Shown here: positions 20,100-27,493 of the stretch, one piece after another
Layout of the letters: each line of letters begins with the position of its first letter
Numbering within the stretch: the stretch's first letter is position 1
Assembly (NCBI RefSeq): GCF_030655615.1
Contig: NZ_JAURVJ010000022.1
Span: forward strand, 1 to 32,995
Reading direction: 5' to 3'
DNA length: 32,995 nt
From: Nocardioides sp.
GTDB lineage: Bacteria > Actinomycetota > Actinomycetes > Propionibacteriales > Nocardioidaceae
The notes under the pieces: model-generated
Databases searched by the model: none
What the model was told of the DNA's origin: nothing
What the model saw: the letters and a program-made list of their open reading frames with translations, nothing else
Program-made: the position numbers and the translations under genes

Positions 20100-21040
20100 G
20101 CCGGCACCACCCGTCGCATCGGCGCACCGTTGACGTGGCGGGCCAGGTCACGGACCCAGTCGCGGTCGGTGCGCAGCACGACGTGGCCGGCGCGGGCGGA
20201 CCGCACGGCGTCGGCGGTTGCGGCGCGGTGGGCGGCGGAGACCTCGGCGTAGCGCTTGCGGAGCTTGCGGTCGGAGGTGAAGACCTCCTGGCGCCGGCCG
20301 GTCTCGGGATCCTCGAGGGTGACGGTGCCGACGTCGGGCAGCTCGAGCTCACGGGGGTCGACGATCTCCACGAGGAGGGTCTCGTGGGCGGCGGCGAGGC
20401 GGCGCAGCGGCTGCTCCCAGGCGAAGGGGCGCTCGCTGCGCCCGTCGGGCTCGACCAGGTCGGTGACGACCACGCGGACGCCGGGACGGGGATGCCGCGC
20501 GGCGAAGGTCCGCAGCGCGGTGGCCAGGTCGGGCCCACCCTTGGTCGACGAGGTCACGTGACGCCGGAGCGCCCGGTGGGCGGCGGCTCGGGAGGGGACC
20601 GGCTGCGACCAGGTGAGGCCCTCGCCGGTCAGGTGGGCGGTGCCGAGGCGGTTGCCGGGTCCGGCGGTCAGCAGCGAGATCGCGGCGACGACGCCAGCAG
20701 CGATGTCGCGCTTCTCGAGCGCGACGGTGCCGAAGGCCATGCTGGGGGAGTCGTCGACGAGCACCCAGGCCTCGAGCTCGTGCTCGGCCAGCGGCCGCCA
20801 GACGTGGGGCTCGCCGGCGCGGGCGGTGACGTTCCAGTCGATGCGGCGCACGTCGTCCTCGCCCGGTCGGTAGCGGACGACCTCCTCGGGGTCGGAGCCC
20901 GACCCGAGGCGCAGGCCCCGCTTGTCGCCGTGCAGCCGGCCGGGCAGGCGACGGCGTACGGCGAGCTCGAGCGCGCCGAACACCGCTTCCGGCGAGGCGG
21001 TGCCGCCGAGGGGCGGCAGGGAGTCGGGGCGCTGGGTCAT
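20096..21040 (-). CDS. DUF58 domain protein
   Basis: A 314-residue soluble protein and the middle gene of the MoxR operon. The DUF58 signature is clear: VVRYRPGEDDVRRIDWNVTAR at residues 54-74, then WVLVDDSPSM (92-101), which resembles a VWA metal site. A beta-alpha core follows (GVRVVVTDLVEP, HETLLVEIVDPRE). DUF58 proteins accompany MoxR ATPases almost everywhere, but their biochemical role is not settled. The gene begins four bases after the moxR stop and overlaps the VWA gene by four. Confidence 0.95.
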   Translation of the reverse strand: MTQRPDSLPPLGGTASPEAVFGALELAVRRRLPGRLHGDKRGLRLGSGSDPEEVVRYRPGEDDVRRIDWNVTARAGEPHVWRPLAEHELEAWVLVDDSPSMAFGTVALEKRDIAAGVVAAISLLTAGPGNRLGTAHLTGEGLTWSQPVPSRAAAHRALRRHVTSSTKGGPDLATALRTFAARHPRPGVRVVVTDLVEPDGRSERPFAWEQPLRRLAAAHETLLVEIVDPRELELPDVGTVTLEDPETGRRQEVFTSDRKLRKRYAEVSAAHRAATADAVRSARAGHVVLRTDRDWVRDLARHVNGAPMRRVVPA

Positions 21041-21044
21041 GCCG

Positions 21045-22124
<1,080 letters not shown>

Positions 22125-22171
22125 GGGCCTAGGTTCTCATCACGGTGGTTGAGAGGGGCCTGAGCGGCTTC

Positions 22172-23098
22172 TCACGAGCGCGCCAGCGGCTCCGCGATCT
22201 CCTGGATCCGTGCGGTTGCCAGCTCGATCATCAGCCGCGCCGCGGGCGAGAGCACCGCACCGGTCCGGTGGACGATCGCGAACGTGTCCCACTGCCGCGG
22301 CCGCAGCGAGACCCACCCGGCTCCCGGCGCGAGCCGGGGGATGAGCTGCTCGGCGGCCCCGCGCGGGATGACCGAGTCGGCGAGCCCGAGGCCCACGAGC
22401 TCGACCGCGGTCTCGACGTCCTCGACCTCGATGCGGGTCTGCGGGTTGCGGCCGGTCTCGTGCAGCATCTGGCGCAGCAGGATCCGGGTGGAGTCCTCGG
22501 CGCGCCACGTCGTCTCGGGCATCACGAGGCTCGCCTCGGCGAGCCGCCGCGCGGTGACGGGCGACGTCAGGCGGGTCGGGTCGGCGCTGATGTAGACGAG
22601 TTCCTCGCGCGCCACCGGCGTGATCGTGATCCCCTCGCTCTCGACCCCCGAGACGGCGAGCATCGCGGCCTCGAGGCGCCCGCGGCGCAGGTCCTCGGCG
22701 ACCTCGGTCGAGTTCTGCCCGACCAGCTCCACCCGGACCCCGGGATAGCGGCCGAGCACGTCGGCGATCAGCCCGGCGCCGGCGTACAACCGCGCGACGC
22801 CGAACATCCCGAACCGGATCGTCCCGGTCTCGAACGCCTTGACGCTCTGCACCGCCTCGCGCGCCTCCTCGACCGCGGCCAGCACCTTCTCGGCGTGCGG
22901 GCGCAGGGTGTCGGCCACCGTCGTCGGTACGACGCCCCGCCCGACCCGCCGGAAGAGCTGGACGCCCAGCGACGTCTCGAGCGCGCGGACCTGCTCGGAG
23001 ACCGAGGGCTGGGCGTAGCCGAGCTCGTCGGCCGCTGCCGTCAGCGACCCGTGCTCGTAGGTCGCGAGGAAGCAGCGCAGCTGGTGCAGGGAAAGCAT
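22172..23098 (-). CDS. LysR-family transcriptional regulator
   Basis: A 308-residue regulator. Residues 1-60 are the LysR winged helix-turn-helix (LHQLRCFLATYEHGSLTAAA, then LGYAQPSVSEQVRALE). Residues about 90-300 are a two-lobed periplasmic-binding-type effector domain. The product faces a divergent small Cys-rich gene across 70 bp. That gap contains a LysR-type T-N11-A dyad (TTCC-N5-GGAA), so autoregulation is likely. TAGGAT lies six bases before the ATG, a leaderless start. The target gene and ligand are unknown. Confidence 0.95.
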   Translation of the reverse strand: MLSLHQLRCFLATYEHGSLTAAADELGYAQPSVSEQVRALETSLGVQLFRRVGRGVVPTTVADTLRPHAEKVLAAVEEAREAVQSVKAFETGTIRFGMFGVARLYAGAGLIADVLGRYPGVRVELVGQNSTEVAEDLRRGRLEAAMLAVSGVESEGITITPVAREELVYISADPTRLTSPVTARRLAEASLVMPETTWRAEDSTRILLRQMLHETGRNPQTRIEVEDVETAVELVGLGLADSVIPRGAAEQLIPRLAPGAGWVSLRPRQWDTFAIVHRTGAVLSPAARLMIELATARIQEIAEPLARS

Positions 23099-23110
23099 AG
23101 GACGATCCTA
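23099..23110 (-). promoter_or_regulatory. Leaderless -10 element for the LysR gene
   Basis: On the minus strand TAGGAT (23110-23105) is followed by six bases and the ATG at 23098. Confidence 0.5.
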
Positions 23111-23111
23111 G

Positions 23112-23128
23112 GGTTCCTGACGGGAACC
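23112..23128. promoter_or_regulatory. LysR-type operator candidate
   Basis: GGTTCC (23112-23117) and GGAACC (23123-23128) form an inverted repeat with a five-base spacer. Inside it, T23114 to A23126 fits the T-N11-A LysR box. It is next to the regulator's own -10 element. Confidence 0.5.
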
Positions 23129-23156
23129 AAGGCTACCCCTGGAATGAGCGACGGCT

Positions 23157-23168
23157 CAGAATGGAGCC
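23157..23168 (+). promoter_or_regulatory. Leaderless -10 element for the small Cys-rich gene
   Basis: CAGAAT (23157-23162) is followed by six bases and the ATG at 23169. It sits inside a GGCTC/GAGCC inverted repeat (23153-23168). Confidence 0.4.
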
Positions 23169-23339
23169 ATGTTCGCCCACACCTGCACCGTCTGCTCCGA
23201 GCGCTACCTGATCTTCCCGAGCCAGCTCACCGGCGTCAGCCCCGCCGAGGACGGCTTCGTCATCGGCTTCGAGTGCTGGTGCGGCGCCGCCCAGACCGAG
23301 CCTGCCGGCCGGCGTACGGCCGATCACCGGGCCGCCTGA
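23169..23339 (+). CDS. 56-residue Cys-rich (zinc-ribbon-like) protein
   Basis: A short protein starting MFAHTCTVCSERYLIFPSQL. It has one CxxC (Cys6, Cys9) and one CxC (FECWCGAAQ), enough for one zinc site. I recall similar short proteins in Nocardioides and relatives, of unknown role. The codon third positions are strongly G/C, like neighbouring genes. It is divergent from the LysR gene and has a CAGAAT hexamer six bases before ATG. It ends 76 bases before the tRNA gene. Confidence 0.7.
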   Translation: MFAHTCTVCSERYLIFPSQLTGVSPAEDGFVIGFECWCGAAQTEPAGRRTADHRAA

Positions 23340-23415
23340 CATCTCGTTTTCGTCCCGCCCGCGCTCGTCCGTATACTTCCCGACGGTCGTCAGGGCATCT
23401 CGGTGCGTGGCGCCG

Positions 23416-23488
23416 GCCGCCTTAGCTCAGTTGGTAGAGCGAGTCACTCGTAATGACTAGGTCGTCAGTTCGATTCTGACAGGCGGCT
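23416..23488 (+). tRNA. tRNA-Thr (anticodon CGU)
   Basis: A complete cloverleaf can be drawn. The acceptor stem is GCCGCCT (23416-23422) with AGGCGGC (23481-23487). The D-arm is GCTC/GAGC. The anticodon stem AGTCA/TGACT encloses CTCGTAA, with anticodon CGT at 23449-23451 reading ACG. The T-arm is GTCAG-TTCGATT-CTGAC. CCA is not encoded. A strong hairpin follows at 23518-23549. Confidence 0.97.
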
Positions 23489-23517
23489 CAGCGTTTCTGC
23501 AGGTCAGAGCAACTTCA

Positions 23518-23549
23518 CTGGATCAGCCCTCACGAGAGGGCTGGTCCAG
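23518..23549 (+). terminator. Terminator after tRNA-Thr
   Basis: A 14-base arm (23518-23531) pairs with 23536-23549 at 13 of 14 positions plus one T-G, around a four-base loop (ACGA). A TTTT run lies seven bases beyond. It begins 30 bases after the tRNA. Confidence 0.85.
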
Positions 23550-23571
23550 TTGCAGTTTTCGGTTGCAGCTG

Positions 23572-23589
23572 CGTGCACTGCAGTGCACG
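23572..23589. promoter_or_regulatory. Perfect 18-bp palindrome upstream of the lipase gene
   Basis: CGTGCACTGCAGTGCACG is perfectly self-complementary and begins where another palindrome, GCAGCTGC (23565-23572), ends. It is 41 bases before the lipase ATG, the position of an operator. The regulator is unknown. Confidence 0.55.
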
Positions 23590-23630
23590 GGGACGCATCG
23601 CCAGCATCAGGCTGAGTGAGACCATCAACC

Positions 23631-24935
23631 ATGAGCGAGCGCGCGTTCGACTGGACGGTCCCGCACACCGATGAACGCACCGTTCGTCGGCCTCTTCGAC
23701 CGGGTGACGACCCGTTCTACGACGAGCCCGCGGACGTTGCGGGGCTGGCGCCCGGCACGATCGTGCGCAGCAGGCAGGTACGCGTCGCGTTCCTCGGCCT
23801 CGTCACCCAGCGTGGGTTGACCGCGTGGCAGCTCGCCTACCGCAGCACCGACCTCCATGGACGGGCCGAGGTCGCGGTGACGACGATCCTGATGCCACGC
23901 GGGCACGACCCGAAGCACCCCCAGCGGCTCGTCGCCTACCAGTGCGCGATCGACGCCGTCTCGGACCGCTGCTTCCCGTCCTACGCCCTGCGCCCGGGTG
24001 CCAAGGCGTGGGGCGAACTCCCGCAGTTCGAGCTCACGATCATCGCCGGCCTGCTCGACCAGGGGTACGTCGTCAGCCTGAGCGACCACGAGGGACGCCA
24101 CGGCTACTTCGCCGCGCCGCGCGAGCCGGGCTACCGCGTCCTCGACGGGATCCGCGCCGCGACGGCCTACCCGCCGACCGGGATGAGTCACGACACGCCG
24201 GTCGGTCTGATCGGCTACTCCGGGGGCGGCATGGCCTCGGCCTGGGCCGCCGAGATGGCGCCGCGCTACGCGCCCGAGATCCTGCTCGTCGGGGCCGTCC
24301 TGGGCTCACCGGTCGGCGACCCCGGCGAGGCCTTCATCAAGCTCAACGGCGGGCTCAATGCCGGACTTCCGGCCCTCGTCGTGTCCGGCCTGCGGCACGC
24401 CTACCCCGGTCTCGGCGAGGTCGTGCGCCGACACACCCACGACGACGGCATCGAGCGCCTCGACCAGCTCCAAGAGCTGACGACCGTTGCTGCCGTGGTG
24501 CGCTACGCGTTCGATGACTTCGACGACTTCGTCGACCCGCCCCTGGCCGACGTCCTCGCCGAGCCCGAGGTGATCGAGGTGTTCGACGACCTCCGCCTCG
24601 GCCTCACCGCTCCGCAGTGCCCGATCCTGGTCCTGCAGTCGGTCCACGACCAGATCATCGACGTGGCCGACGTCGACGCCCAGGTCGCTCGCTACGTGGA
24701 AGCAGGCGTCGAGGTGAGCTACGTACGCGACCGGCTCAGCGAGCACATCTCCTTGATGGTCCTCGGCCTGCCGGCGATGCTGACCTGGCTGGAGAAGCGC
24801 TTCCAAGACGACCCGGAACCGGTCACCACCCGCACCCGCACCGTCACCTCGATCGCCCTCTCGCCGCGGACATGGCCGGGCTTCGTCCGCATGTTCACCG
24901 CGGCAGCAAGGACGGCAATTGGCCGCGCCGGCTGA
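23631..24935 (+). CDS. LIP-type lipase/esterase, no signal peptide
   Basis: A 434-residue alpha/beta-hydrolase of the secretory-lipase (PF03583) family. The nucleophile is Ser197 in LIGYSGGGMAS. The acid is probably Asp340 in LQSVHDQIID and the base His372 in LSEHISL. The order and spacing fit the family. Unlike typical LIP proteins it has no signal peptide, so it probably acts in the cytoplasm on a small ester. Near the BVMO cluster, that suits cleavage of an ester made by Baeyer-Villiger oxidation (inference). The ATG at 23631 was preferred; a GTG at 23616 would add five residues. It is a single gene, with the SDR gene converging on it. Confidence 0.88.
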   Translation: MSERAFDWTVPHTDERTVRRPLRPGDDPFYDEPADVAGLAPGTIVRSRQVRVAFLGLVTQRGLTAWQLAYRSTDLHGRAEVAVTTILMPRGHDPKHPQRLVAYQCAIDAVSDRCFPSYALRPGAKAWGELPQFELTIIAGLLDQGYVVSLSDHEGRHGYFAAPREPGYRVLDGIRAATAYPPTGMSHDTPVGLIGYSGGGMASAWAAEMAPRYAPEILLVGAVLGSPVGDPGEAFIKLNGGLNAGLPALVVSGLRHAYPGLGEVVRRHTHDDGIERLDQLQELTTVAAVVRYAFDDFDDFVDPPLADVLAEPEVIEVFDDLRLGLTAPQCPILVLQSVHDQIIDVADVDAQVARYVEAGVEVSYVRDRLSEHISLMVLGLPAMLTWLEKRFQDDPEPVTTRTRTVTSIALSPRTWPGFVRMFTAAARTAIGRAG

Positions 24936-25133
24936 GGGTGACCCGGTTCGCCTGCGGCGCAGCCCGGTGGCGAGCCGTGGGGGCCGCCCGGCGTTGGCAC
25001 GAGCGGGCGCATCGGCCACGCCCATAGGCGGCGCAAAGGGACAGAGCCTTCGGTCCAATCTTCGTCGACCTACCGACGTGGTGACCGGGGTGGCGCGGCT
25101 GTTGGTTGCGGAGCGTGGTCCGACCACGGAAGG
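24936..25133. other. Gap between convergent lipase and SDR genes
   Basis: No gene is supported in these 198 bases. CGTGGTC (25114-25120) and GACCACG (25122-25128) form an inverted repeat with a one-base centre, which could be part of a terminator or a binding site. Confidence 0.4.
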
Positions 25134-25904
25134 TCAGCGGACGGAGATCAGGCCGCCGTCGACCGGGAGGAGCTGGCCGGTGATGAAGCGGGAGTCGTCG
25201 CTGGCCAGGAAGACCAGGACCGGCGCGAGGTCGGTCGTCGGGTCCCCGAACCTGCCACCGAGAGGGATCTGCTTCTTGGTGTCCTCGTCGTGCGCCGCCA
25301 GCGACTCGGGGGTCAGCTGCGCACGGAACTCCGTGTACATGGGCGTCACGACATAGGGCAGCACCGCATTGACCCGGATGCCGTCCGGCCCCCAGTCACG
25401 AGCCACGCTTCGGGTCCAGGTGTGGACGGCCGCCTTCGAGGCGCCGTAGGCCGAGTTGGCGGGCTCGGCGGTGAGGCCTGATTCGGAGCCGAAGTTGATG
25501 ATCGCGCCCGAGCCCTGCGGCTTCATCACCGCGTACGCCGCGGCGTTGGTGTGCACGGTGCCGTAGAAGTTGACCGACATGATCCGCTGCAGCAGGTCGG
25601 ACGGGATGTCGTGCACCGGGGCGAAGGTCTGGATGCCGGCGACGTTGACCAGCACGTCCAGGCCGCCCATTGCTTCGGCCGCCCCCGCGAAGACGGTCTC
25701 GACCTGCGCGCGGTCGGCGACGTCGAGAGACCGGAAGGTGACGGGCACGTCGCCGGACGCGTCCTGCGCGACCCGGGCGCCGAGGTCGGCGTCGACGTCC
25801 ATGGCGGTGACGGTGGCGCCGGCCGCGGCGAACGCTCGGACGGTGGCCTCGCCGATGCCCCGGGCTCCGCCGGTGACGATGATCTTCTTGTCGCTGAGCC
25901 TCAC
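25134..25904 (-). CDS. Short-chain dehydrogenase/reductase (SDR)
   Basis: A 256-residue classical SDR. The NAD(P)-binding motif [10 protein letters not shown] is at 11-20, and Asp36 after the second strand (TAMDVD) favours NAD(H). NVAG is at 87-90. The active site comprises Ser140 or Ser142 (NFGSESG), Tyr153 and Lys157 (YGASK). A C-terminal [10 protein letters not shown] strand completes it. It would oxidise an alcohol or reduce a ketone. It is the third gene of a probable minus-strand operon with the NTF2-like and hydratase genes, from which it is separated by 88 bp. The GTG start at 25904 has GGAGG five bases upstream. Confidence 0.93.
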   Translation of the reverse strand: MRLSDKKIIVTGGARGIGEATVRAFAAAGATVTAMDVDADLGARVAQDASGDVPVTFRSLDVADRAQVETVFAGAAEAMGGLDVLVNVAGIQTFAPVHDIPSDLLQRIMSVNFYGTVHTNAAAYAVMKPQGSGAIINFGSESGLTAEPANSAYGASKAAVHTWTRSVARDWGPDGIRVNAVLPYVVTPMYTEFRAQLTPESLAAHDEDTKKQIPLGGRFGDPTTDLAPVLVFLASDDSRFITGQLLPVDGGLISVR

Positions 25905-25992
25905 GTGTTCCTCCTTGAACGGGGTGCGCCTGGCGCGCAGGGCGCCGGGTCACCCGACTGGCCAGGTCGAGATGATCTAGATGAACGGAAGG

Positions 25993-26769
25993 TCAGCGGC
26001 CCGTCCACACGGCCTGGCGCTTCTCGGCGAAGGCCCTGCGGCCCTCCTTCACGTCCTCCGAGGCGGCGTAGGCCTCGATCGGCTCGTACTTCGTGGAAAG
26101 GGCGTCCTCGAGGGAGCCCGTGAGCCCGCGGGTGGCTGCGTACTTGGCCGCCTGGTTGGCCAGGGGGGACGCGGCGCAGACCTTCTGGGCCCAGGCGTCG
26201 GCCGCCGCGTCGAGCTCGTCGCGCGTGGTGACCTCGTTGACCAGGCCGTGCTGGAGGGCCTCGGCGGCTCCGAGCCGCTCGCCGGTCAGGACCATCGCCA
26301 TCGCGACCCGGTGGGGGAGCTGACGCAGGGCGCGGTGCATGACCCCGGACTCGCCGATGATCCCGGCCTTGGTCTCAGGGAGGCCGAACTGGGTGGTGTC
26401 GGCGGCCACGATGATGTCGGCGCACATCGCCAGCTCGAACCCGCCGCCGAGGGCGTAGCCGTGGACGGCGGCGATCAGCGGCTTGCGCAGGACGCGCAAC
26501 GGGCCGCCGACCCCGGTGAGCCCGCCGCCGAGGGCGAGCCGTGACGCGTCAGCGCTGGTGCCGCCGCTGATGTCGGCGCCCGCGCAGAACGCGCGGTCGC
26601 CCGCGGCGCCGAGGACGGCCGCCCAGATGTCGGGGTCGTCGTCGATGCGGTCCCACGCCTGGGCGAGCTCGAGGTCGAGCTCGTGGGAGATCGAGTTGAG
26701 GGCCTGGGGGCGGTTGAGGGTGAGGTGGGCGACGTGGCCGTCGACCTCGAGCTGCAGCTGGTCGGACAT
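25993..26769 (-). CDS. Enoyl-CoA hydratase/isomerase (crotonase family)
   Basis: A 258-residue crotonase. The oxyanion-hole segments are AFCAGADISG (60-69) and HGYALGGGFELA (103-114). The two catalytic glutamates of true hydratases are both present: Glu112 (GGGFELAMCAD) and Glu132 (FGLPETKAG), 20 residues apart as in rat mitochondrial enoyl-CoA hydratase. Hydration of an enoyl-CoA in beta-oxidation is therefore the best guess. It lies 12 bp after the NTF2-like gene in the same direction and has AGAGGA eight bases before ATG. Confidence 0.93.
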   Translation of the reverse strand: MSDQLQLEVDGHVAHLTLNRPQALNSISHELDLELAQAWDRIDDDPDIWAAVLGAAGDRAFCAGADISGGTSADASRLALGGGLTGVGGPLRVLRKPLIAAVHGYALGGGFELAMCADIIVAADTTQFGLPETKAGIIGESGVMHRALRQLPHRVAMAMVLTGERLGAAEALQHGLVNEVTTRDELDAAADAWAQKVCAASPLANQAAKYAATRGLTGSLEDALSTKYEPIEAYAASEDVKEGRRAFAEKRQAVWTGR

Positions 26770-26781
26770 CTGATCGTCCTC

Positions 26782-27282
26782 TCAGACCGTGTTGGTGCGC
26801 GGGATGGGGTTCAGGGCGTCGAACTTCGCGTGGTAGGTCTGCGTGCCGGCGCCCTTGAGCTCCCTGCGCTTGATCCGCCAGCCCGCGTCCGTCCGGACGA
26901 GGATGTCGTGGTACTGCCCCATGAGGACGCCGTCGGCCCGGTCCCGGTTGTACTTGTGCCAGGCGTAGAGCGCCGACCGCACGTGGGCCGTGTCGGGGTC
27001 GACGAGGTCGATCACCACGTTGGACACGTGGTGGCTCGTGCCGGCGAAGAAGGCGCCGACGCCGAACTTCTCGCTCTGCAGGGTCTCGCGGTAGGCGTCG
27101 ATCCCGTCGGCACCGTGGTCGCCGCCGTAGGAGATGAAGCAGTCCGGTGTGAAGAGTTCTAGGAGCGAGTCGGTCTCGTTGAGGTCGATGAAGTTCGCGT
27201 AGTCGTAGAGGACCTGGGCGATCTCGTCCTTGTCGACCAGGATCTGGACCGCCCCAAGGACGTTGTCCTGCGTCACCTTCAT
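26782..27282 (-). CDS. NTF2-like (SnoaL-type) protein
   Basis: A 166-residue protein with the cone-shaped NTF2-like fold. An N-terminal helix (DKDEIAQVLYDYANFIDLNE) leads to LLELFTPDCFISYGG, then SHHVSNVVIDLVD, ALYAWHKYNR, GQYHDILVRTDAGWRIKRREL. Such proteins include polyketide cyclases, ketosteroid-isomerase-like enzymes and dioxygenase small subunits; sequence alone does not choose. It is the first gene of the minus-strand catabolic operon and faces the BVMO gene across the four-operator region. ATG 27282 was chosen because GGAGA lies four to five bases upstream; an ATG at 27297 lacks this. Confidence 0.9.
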   Translation of the reverse strand: MKVTQDNVLGAVQILVDKDEIAQVLYDYANFIDLNETDSLLELFTPDCFISYGGDHGADGIDAYRETLQSEKFGVGAFFAGTSHHVSNVVIDLVDPDTAHVRSALYAWHKYNRDRADGVLMGQYHDILVRTDAGWRIKRRELKGAGTQTYHAKFDALNPIPRTNTV

Positions 27283-27308
27283 GGGTTCTCCGTTCACGTC
27301 TGCGTGAA

Positions 27309-27326
27309 GTCAACGCGATCGTTGAC
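27309..27326. promoter_or_regulatory. Operator site 1, GTCAAC-N6-GTTGAC
   Basis: Perfect arms GTCAACG and CGTTGAC around CGAT. It is 26 bases upstream of the NTF2-like start, suited to repressing the minus-strand operon. Confidence 0.75.
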
Positions 27327-27361
27327 GATAGGTGACTACGGAAGCACCCCGATCGGGATCT

Positions 27362-27379
27362 GTCAACGCGGGCATTGAC
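27362..27379. promoter_or_regulatory. Operator site 2
   Basis: GTCAAC-GCGGGC-ATTGAC; five of six arm pairs match. It lies between the two transcription directions. Confidence 0.7.
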
Positions 27380-27395
27380 GCCAGCCGCCACGATT

Positions 27396-27413
27396 GTCAA
27401 CTATCGCGTTGAC
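27396..27413. promoter_or_regulatory. Operator site 3
   Basis: GTCAAC-TATCGC-GTTGAC with a further matching T/A pair outside, giving TGTCAAC...GTTGACA. Its right end, TTGACA (27409-27414), also serves as a plausible -35. Confidence 0.8.
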
Positions 27414-27437
27414 AGCCCTGGTGACGAGTGCCACGAT
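27409..27437 (+). promoter_or_regulatory. Promoter for the monooxygenase operon
   Basis: TTGACA (27409-27414), 17 bases, then CACGAT (27432-27437). The -35 overlaps operator site 3 and site 4 lies downstream, a repressor layout. Confidence 0.5.
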
Positions 27438-27453
27438 GGGCGTCATCCCACCT

Positions 27454-27471
27454 GTCAACTCATGTGTTGAT
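27454..27471. promoter_or_regulatory. Operator site 4
   Basis: GTCAAC-TCATGT-GTTGAT; five of six arm pairs match. It is 22 bases upstream of the monooxygenase ATG. Confidence 0.7.
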
Positions 27472-27493
27472 CACGCTTGTAGGAGATGTCTGC

